Of a DNA stretch of 64,000 nt, positions 58,633-64,000 are shown piece by piece. The stretch is from NCBI GenBank assembly GCA_018402565.1, contig JAGYIQ010000012.1, positions 26,853-90,852 of the forward strand. Reading direction: 5' to 3'. The first letter of the stretch is position 1. Every line of letters begins with the position of its first letter. The notes beneath the pieces were generated by a model. It ran no database searches and was not told the DNA's origin. It saw only the letters and a program-made list of their open reading frames with translations. A program made the position numbers and the translations under genes. The stretch comes from Pirellulaceae bacterium (GTDB lineage Bacteria; Planctomycetota; Planctomycetia; Pirellulales; Pirellulaceae).

Positions 58633-60015
58633 ATGTCGGATGAAGCCGCCGCGCGGGCCGAGTCGTTGCCCGATAATCGCCAATTTACGAATTACCGCGA
58701 TGCCCTGGAGGCCGTGCAGACCACGTTGCAGAAATTGCGGGCCTGTCCGGAGGCCGAGCGGCAAGCGATGTTGTCCGATATTGGTCGCCTGGCCGAGATG
58801 CAGGAGAAGTTGACTACGGGTCGGATCGAGATCGTCGTGTTTGGCGAGATCAGCACCGGCAAGTCGGCCTTGATCAATGCGTTGATTGGTCGTGAGGTGA
58901 CGAGTGTCAACGTGCAGGGGGGGTGGACGCGGGAAGTGTGGGGGACGACTTGGGATGGCTGCGGGTATCGGGTCCCGGGGTTGGAGCAGTCGGAAGTGGT
59001 ATTGGTTGACACGCCGGGGATCAACGAGGTGCAGGGGACGGATCGGCGACAGATTGCCGACGATGCGGCTCGACGAGCCGATCTGCTGTTGTTCGTTACG
59101 GACTCGGACTTGAATGAAGTAGAGTATGCCGCCCTGTTGGAGTTGGCGGCGGTCCAGAAGCCGATGTTGGTGGTGTTGAACAAACGCGATTTGTATTCGG
59201 CGGCGGATCGACAACGGCTGAAATCGGTGCTGCAGAGCGAGCGATTGTTGGGCATGGTGTCGGCCGACGACTTTGTGTGGGCGGCGGCCCAACCGCGACC
59301 GGCGGAGTTCATCGTGGAGCAAGCGGACGGCAGCGAGCGGACGGAGTGGCGGCAGCCGTCAGCGGACGTGATGGACCTCAAAGCGCGGATCTTGGAGATC
59401 TTGGAGCGCGAGGGCAAAGGGTTATTGGCCTTGAACGCGGCCATGTTTGCCGCGGATAAATCGGATCGGGTGAAAGCCGTTCGAATCGAGTTGCGTCGGC
59501 GACATGCCCAACAGGTGATCTGGAGCTTCGCCAGTCTGAAGGCGGTGGTGGTGGGCGTGACCTTTGTGCCCTTGCTGGACATTTTGTCGGGGTTCACGAT
59601 CGACGTGATGATGATTGTGGCCTTGTCGCAGGTTTATGGCATTCGATTTACCATGAGCAACGCGCGGCAGTTGGCCTGGAGTATCCTCAAGTCGGCGGGT
59701 TGGGTGGCCGGGATGAGTTACGGGATGGACCTGTTGGCGACGGGGCTAAAAACGTTATCGTTTGGCTTGGCGACGCCGATCACGGCCGTCCCGCAGGGTG
59801 CGGCGGCGGGTTGGACCAGTTACGTGGTGGGGAAAGCCGCAGAATACTACTTCCAGCACGGGGGAAGTTGGGGCGACGAGTCGCCGAAGAATGTGATCCG
59901 ACAGATTCTGGCCGACACCGACAAGAGCTCGGTGTTGCATGGGCTGAAAGACGAGATTCGCAAGAAGCTGACCATCAATCGACACGCCAAGAAGGAGGGG
60001 GATTCGCCCGCATGA
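58633..60015 (+). CDS. Era-like GTPase with DUF697-like tail (GTPase 2)
   Basis: 460 residues. I prefer ATG 58633, because GGAGG at 58623-58627 lies just before it; the ATG at 58621 overlaps that ribosome site. G1 GEISTGKS at 71-78, G3 DTPG at 126-129, G4 NKRD at 183-186. Residues ~305-410 form the glycine-rich hydrophobic DUF697-like region (KAVVVGVTFVPLLDILSGFT). The N-terminus is soluble and helical, unlike GTPase 1, which is membrane-anchored there. The two are paralogues of the same layout and may form a heteromer. Its stop overlaps the next start (ATGA at 60012-60015). Confidence 0.9.
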   Translation: MSDEAAARAESLPDNRQFTNYRDALEAVQTTLQKLRACPEAERQAMLSDIGRLAEMQEKLTTGRIEIVVFGEISTGKSALINALIGREVTSVNVQGGWTREVWGTTWDGCGYRVPGLEQSEVVLVDTPGINEVQGTDRRQIADDAARRADLLLFVTDSDLNEVEYAALLELAAVQKPMLVVLNKRDLYSAADRQRLKSVLQSERLLGMVSADDFVWAAAQPRPAEFIVEQADGSERTEWRQPSADVMDLKARILEILEREGKGLLALNAAMFAADKSDRVKAVRIELRRRHAQQVIWSFASLKAVVVGVTFVPLLDILSGFTIDVMMIVALSQVYGIRFTMSNARQLAWSILKSAGWVAGMSYGMDLLATGLKTLSFGLATPITAVPQGAAAGWTSYVVGKAAEYYFQHGGSWGDESPKNVIRQILADTDKSSVLHGLKDEIRKKLTINRHAKKEGDSPA

Positions 60016-60722
60016 CGGAACAAGATATGGACTTGGCGGAATTGGCCAAGTACCTGCATTTGGATATGAACAAAATTGAAAAGCTCCTGAAAAAGGAGAA
60101 AATACCAGCGCGTCGAGTGGGTGGTGAGTGGCGATTCAACTTGCAGGAAATCAATCGCTGGATGGAGGAGCAGATTGGATTGGCCGACTCCGAGGAGTTA
60201 GAGAAGATGGAGGCCTCGTTGCAGCGGCACGCGGGGAGTAGTCTCAATCCCGACGCCGTGATTACGACGATGTTGCCGGAGACCCACATCATCAAGCCGT
60301 TGCCGGCCAAGACCAAGGGTTCGGTGATTCGTGACATGTGTCAAGCGGCGATGCAGTTGGGATTGGTGTGGGACGCGGGCAAGATGGCGGAGTTGATTGG
60401 CCAGCGTGAAGAAATGCATTCGACGGCTCTGGACAATGGCATGGCCTTGTTGCACCCCCGTCGACCTCAGCCGGGGTTGATCGGCGATCCGTTTTTGATT
60501 TTGGGAGTGACCTCGCAGGGCGTCCCGTTTGGTGGGCCCAAAGGGTTGCTGACGGACGTGTTTGTGTTGATTGGATCGCGCGAGGACAGTGGGCACTTAC
60601 AGACTTTGGCTCGCTTGTCGCGCATCATCCAGGTCCCCGACGCTTTGGAAGCCATTCGGGACCTACCGACCGCCGCGGAGATTTGGTCCGCGTTGGCTCG
60701 GATTGAAGCCGACCTCAAGTAA
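60012..60722 (+). CDS. HTH (excisionase/MerR-like) - PTS EIIA type 2 fusion
   Basis: 236 residues. Start ATG 60012 overlaps the GTPase stop, with AAGGAGG ahead of it. Residues ~7-55 are an excisionase-type winged helix (LAELAKYLHLDMNKIEKLLK then RVGGEWRFNLQEINRWM). Residues ~85-236 are an EIIA-Fru/Ntr-like domain; MALLHPR carries His148, the usual phosphorylation site. No EIIB, EIIC or HPr gene is nearby. It is therefore more likely a regulatory EIIA than a sugar transporter part (inference), perhaps tying the two GTPases to carbon or nitrogen status. The excisionase fold may bind DNA or only mediate protein contacts. Confidence 0.9.
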   Translation: MTEQDMDLAELAKYLHLDMNKIEKLLKKEKIPARRVGGEWRFNLQEINRWMEEQIGLADSEELEKMEASLQRHAGSSLNPDAVITTMLPETHIIKPLPAKTKGSVIRDMCQAAMQLGLVWDAGKMAELIGQREEMHSTALDNGMALLHPRRPQPGLIGDPFLILGVTSQGVPFGGPKGLLTDVFVLIGSREDSGHLQTLARLSRIIQVPDALEAIRDLPTAAEIWSALARIEADLK

Positions 60723-60808
60723 CCGTAAGGCGAGAGATAATCGTTGCCCAACGAAGGCACTATGGAGCGAGGCCCCGACGGTACGGTAGAACAATGAACT
60801 GGCCGAGT

Positions 60809-60835
60809 CGCCTGACGGCGGAACTACGAGCGGCC
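60809..60835 (+). repeat. Solitary REP arm
   Basis: CGCCTGACGGCGGAACTACG followed by AGCGG, a degenerate copy of the REP arm of the 44-49 kb cluster, 87 bases after the EIIA stop. Confidence 0.7.
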
Positions 60836-60939
60836 CCAACGCGATGCTGGATGAGAACAATTGACCAGCGGAAGGGACCAACCCTGGCAGAATAGCCAGA
60901 CACGCCGCGACCGTCCAACCGGCCCTCGCCTCTTGTTTT

Positions 60940-62463
60940 TCACTCGGCGGGCAGGGGGACGGAGGGAGTCGAGGGAGCCCCCGAGGCGGTCGTGTTGGAG
61001 CTGGGTTTTTGCTCCCGAGCCGCTCGGCAGATGCCGCGGAGCATGCCGGCGAAGACGAACTCGTGGAGTGGGAAGAGCGCGTACCAGTAGCACAGGCCCC
61101 ACAGGCCGACGGGGTCAAAAATGGCGGTTTGTCTAATGGTCGATTGACCGTCGACTTCCGTCACCTCGAATTCCAACCACGCGCGGCCGGGAACTTTCAT
61201 TTCGGCTTGCAGTCGAAGTGATCGACCGGGCTCGAAGGCTTCGACGCGCCAGAAATCCAAGGCATCGCCGACGCGAATCTCTTCCGCGTGTCGCCGGCCA
61301 CGGCGAACGCCGACACCGCCCACCAATAGATCGAGAAAACCACGGACTTGCCACAGCCAAGTGCCGTAGTACCAGCCCGTTTCGCCGCCGATGCGTTGGA
61401 TCGGTCGAAAGGCGACGGCCGCGGGGACGGGGATGGTCGTGGTCCGCGAGTCGACCAAACGCGAGCCAAACCGCACGCCGCCCCAGGACTTCGGTTGGCT
61501 GCCGGCCGACAGGGCATCTGACCAACGCGTGGCGGCGAATTCTTGGTCTTCGTTGACCAGGGCTCGCTGAATGGCGGCCTCGGCCGAACGCGGTCGGACG
61601 TTAAAAAAACGATCGGCCAGGTTGTTAGACACCAGCGTGGGGTTCCGCAAGCTGTCGACCAGCTTGCGACCGACTCGAGCGTACAGGGGTGTGACCAAAC
61701 CCAACCACAGGCTAGAGAGGTACGGTGTCAGCAATGGGACGGGGATCATCCAGCGCGTCAGGCCGCGTTGCTGGGCGTACAGGTGCATGATCTCGCCGTA
61801 GGACAATTGGTCGGGGCCGCCGATTTCAAAAATTTGTTGGATTTCGTCAGGCAGTCGCGCGGCTTCGCTGAGGTAGGCCAGCACATCTTCGATGGCGATG
61901 GGCTGGGCCAGGATTCTGACCCAACGGGGGCAGATCATGATTGGGAGTCGCTCCACCAAGGCCCGGATCATCTCGAATGAGAGGCTGCCAGAGCCGATGA
62001 TGATCGACGCGCGGAACTCGATCACGGCTGCCGACGACGTGCGGAGGATATTGCCGATCTCTTGGCGGCTGCGGAGGTGCTTGGACAGGTGATGGTCGGG
62101 GTTGCCCAGGCCACCCAGATAGATGATCCGTTTGACGTTCTGACGATTGCAAGCCGCAGCAAAATTGGTGGCAGCCTGGCGATCGAGGGCCTCGAAGTCA
62201 CGTCCATCGCCCATGGAGTGCACCAGGTAGTAGGCGGTGTGTACGCCTTGGAGGGCGGCATCGAGCGAAGCGGGTTCGAGTGCATCGCCGCGTGTGACTT
62301 CCGTTCGCGGTCCCACTTGCCCCGTGAATCTTTCGGGGCGGCGACTGAGGCAGCGGATGCGGTGCCCTTGCTGTTCGAGCAGCGGCAGGAGGCGGCCGCC
62401 GACATAGCCCGACGCCCCAGTCAGTAGCAGCAGCGGGTCCAGCGGTTCGGTGGGCACGTTCAA
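60940..62463 (-). CDS. NAD(P)-binding SDR protein with C-terminal DUF2867
   Basis: 507 residues, probably cytoplasmic or membrane-attached. An extended/atypical SDR (NmrA-like) Rossmann domain spans ~10-300: nucleotide-binding TGASGYVGG at 15-23, LSRRPERF, and YYLVHSMGDGRDFEALDRQ in place of the classical YxxxK. From ~330 the sequence matches DUF2867 (GGETGWYYGTWLWQVRGFLD and LRLQAEMKVPGRAWLEFEV), a START-like domain often fused to such SDRs. A hydrophobic stretch near residues 440-470 (WGLCYWYALFPLHEFVF) may contact membrane. Likely a redox or isomerase enzyme on a hydrophobic ligand; substrate unknown. Faces the next gene divergently. Confidence 0.85.
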   Translation of the reverse strand: MNVPTEPLDPLLLLTGASGYVGGRLLPLLEQQGHRIRCLSRRPERFTGQVGPRTEVTRGDALEPASLDAALQGVHTAYYLVHSMGDGRDFEALDRQAATNFAAACNRQNVKRIIYLGGLGNPDHHLSKHLRSRQEIGNILRTSSAAVIEFRASIIIGSGSLSFEMIRALVERLPIMICPRWVRILAQPIAIEDVLAYLSEAARLPDEIQQIFEIGGPDQLSYGEIMHLYAQQRGLTRWMIPVPLLTPYLSSLWLGLVTPLYARVGRKLVDSLRNPTLVSNNLADRFFNVRPRSAEAAIQRALVNEDQEFAATRWSDALSAGSQPKSWGGVRFGSRLVDSRTTTIPVPAAVAFRPIQRIGGETGWYYGTWLWQVRGFLDLLVGGVGVRRGRRHAEEIRVGDALDFWRVEAFEPGRSLRLQAEMKVPGRAWLEFEVTEVDGQSTIRQTAIFDPVGLWGLCYWYALFPLHEFVFAGMLRGICRAAREQKPSSNTTASGAPSTPSVPLPAE

Positions 62464-62668
62464 TCCATCAGCTCGAGGGGGGGAAGTTCAGCGGCGGGAG
62501 TCTGATAACCGCATTTTGGGCCCCTGGGGTAACCCCATTCGCAGGTCGGACCGCGGGAGTCGTGTTGCCGAGTCGTCAGGCGACCCACCCCACCGCGCGG
62601 TTTCTCTGGGCGGGACCTTCCGCTAGGATAACAGGAATGGCGCTGGGGGCGAGGAGAGGGACAACGGG

Positions 62669-63988
62669 ATGAATTGGCAACGACTTTGGTTGGGAACGTG
62701 TGGGCTGTTCTGTGGAGCGATGGGCTGGATGCTGGGCGAACAAGATGGGGTCTGGGGGCAAGAGGCAATCCGTGACGAAGCTCAAGTGCCAGCCTACAAA
62801 CTGCCGGCTGTGCTGGTCGATGCCGCTGGGCAGCCAATCACCGACGCGGCGGCCTGGGAGCGGCAACGGGGCGTGTTATTGGAGCAATTCACCACCGAGA
62901 TGTTCGGTCGGCGTCCGTCAACGCCCTATGAGGTCGGCTACGAGACGGAGGAGTTGACCGCGGACGCGGCGTCGGGGGTGCGATTCAAGCAAGTGACGAT
63001 GACCGTGTCGACGGAACACGGACCGACGGGGCGACAGAGCCAGCGATGGCGACTGTTGTTGATCTTGCCGCCCAGTGATCAGCCGGTGCCGGTATTTTTG
63101 GGTTTAAACTTTCAGGGCAACCATACGGTCTGCGAGCATCCCGGTGTCGCCCTGCCGGAGGGCTGGGTGCGACGACACGAGTTTCCCGGCGGACAGGAGC
63201 ATCGAGCGGCGGAGGAGATGCGGGGCACGGCCCAGCATCGCTGGCCGTGGCGGATGATCACGGAGCAAGGCTTTGGGGTGGCCACGATGTATTACGGCGA
63301 CATCGATGCCGATGAAGACGACCAGTTTGCCGGCGGGGTCCATCAGTTGCTGCGAGATCCCGCCGACCCGAGTGCCGATTGGGCCTCGATTTCGGCTTGG
63401 GCCTGGGGCTTGAGCCGAGCGTTGGATTATTTGGAAACCGACTCGGCCGTGAATGCCAAGCAAGTCGCCGTCTTGGGGCATTCGCGTTTGGGCAAGACCG
63501 CCCTCTGGGCAGGTGCCACCGACCCTCGATTTGCTGCGATCATCTCCAACAATTCGGGTTGCGGGGGAGCGGCCTTGCATCGCCGCCGCTTTGGCGAGAC
63601 GGTCGCGCGGATCAACCAGGTCTTCCCGCACTGGTTCAACGCTCGGTTCAAGACCTACAACGATCGCGAGGACCAGATCCCGTTTGATCAGCACCAGCTG
63701 ATCGCCTGTTTGTCACCGCGGCCGGTGTATGTGGCCAGTGCCAGTGAAGACTTGTGGGCGGATCCGCGGGGCGAGTTTCTGTCGGTGCTGCATGCCGCCC
63801 CGGTCTATCAGCTCTACGGCGAGGAAGGGTTCGGCTTGACGGAGTTCCCACCGGTCAACTCGCCTTGTTTCACTCGCTTGGGCTACCACCTGCGAAGCGG
63901 CCCGCACGAGATCTTGGAGTACGACTGGCAGCAGTTCCTCAGTCATGCGAGGCAACATGGCTTGGGACAACCGCTGACGAACGAGTGA
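62669..63988 (+). CDS. Secreted glucuronoyl esterase-like protein (CE15)
   Basis: 439-residue exported hydrolase. The signal region is QRLWLGTCGLFCGAMGWML at residues 4-22. The alpha/beta-hydrolase core matches CE15: PVFLGLNFQGNHTV, MYYGDIDAD, nucleophile Ser272 in LGHSRLGKTALW, an acid after VYVASASEDLWADP (Glu360/Asp361), and His413 in SGPHEI. CE15 enzymes cut ester bonds between glucuronic acid in hemicellulose and alcohols such as lignin; marine and aquatic planctomycetes may use them on other uronate esters. Start at ATG 62669. It stands alone. Confidence 0.88.
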   Translation: MNWQRLWLGTCGLFCGAMGWMLGEQDGVWGQEAIRDEAQVPAYKLPAVLVDAAGQPITDAAAWERQRGVLLEQFTTEMFGRRPSTPYEVGYETEELTADAASGVRFKQVTMTVSTEHGPTGRQSQRWRLLLILPPSDQPVPVFLGLNFQGNHTVCEHPGVALPEGWVRRHEFPGGQEHRAAEEMRGTAQHRWPWRMITEQGFGVATMYYGDIDADEDDQFAGGVHQLLRDPADPSADWASISAWAWGLSRALDYLETDSAVNAKQVAVLGHSRLGKTALWAGATDPRFAAIISNNSGCGGAALHRRRFGETVARINQVFPHWFNARFKTYNDREDQIPFDQHQLIACLSPRPVYVASASEDLWADPRGEFLSVLHAAPVYQLYGEEGFGLTEFPPVNSPCFTRLGYHLRSGPHEILEYDWQQFLSHARQHGLGQPLTNE

Positions 63989-64000
63989 GTGGGTGAGTGG

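Overview
The window reads as chromosomal DNA of a planctomycete, most likely of the Pirellula/Rhodopirellula type. The best markers are a PSCyt1-PSCyt2-PSD1 (DUF1549/DUF1553) protein followed by a Tat-exported DUF1501 protein at 39.5-43.6 kb. Secreted carbohydrate esterases, a membrane-anchored Hanks kinase, a DUF1573 protein and long intergenic stretches filled with repeats also fit. This is inference from gene content; no 16S rRNA gene is present.

Layout. 0-10 kb (+): a Ser/Thr kinase cut by the window edge, then a tight module of an OB-fold membrane protein, a flotillin and an 1834-residue AAA ATPase. 10-14 kb (-): a repeat-rich spacer, a secreted esterase, an aminotransferase and N-carbamoylputrescine amidase. 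14-17 kb (+): bioD, argJ and mscL, with a mobile-looking repeat in the mscL leader. 17-26 kb (-): a complete F1Fo ATP synthase operon, atpZ-(atpI-like)-atpB-E-F-H-A-G-D-C, ending at a bidirectional terminator shared with mscL. 26-36 kb: two small unknown proteins, a secreted DPP IV-type peptidase, a large multidomain secreted protein (PDZ, toroid, HEAT, deacetylase-like) and a SASA-type esterase. 36-39.5 kb: a DMT transporter between two tandem arrays, of 212-bp and 237-bp period. 39.5-43.6 kb: the PSD1/DUF1501 pair. 43.9 kb: tRNA-Glu(CTC) with a clear promoter and terminator. 44-49.3 kb: a REPIN-like repeat cluster, four long blocks and six inverted REP pairs, wrapped around rhuM and a collapsed type I methylase gene. 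49.4-64 kb: a DUF1573 protein, a deoxyhypusine-synthase-like protein, cobalamin-dependent methionine synthase, rhamnulokinase, two DUF697-type GTPases translationally coupled to an HTH-EIIA regulator, an NAD-binding SDR-DUF2867 protein and a CE15-like esterase.

How the genes work together. The atp operon supplies energy conservation. bioD, argJ and metH are housekeeping biosynthesis. The amidase and the deoxyhypusine-synthase-like protein could both serve polyamine synthesis, although they lie 37 kb apart. The exported hydrolases, rhamnulokinase and PSD1/DUF1501 pair suit a polysaccharide-degrading planctomycete. The parts most likely to hold undescribed biology are the OB-flotillin-ATPase module, the GTPase-GTPase-EIIA operon, the 1333-residue fusion protein and the non-coding repeat families. 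No transposase gene, CRISPR array or rRNA gene is visible, so the repeats would have to be moved by enzymes encoded elsewhere.
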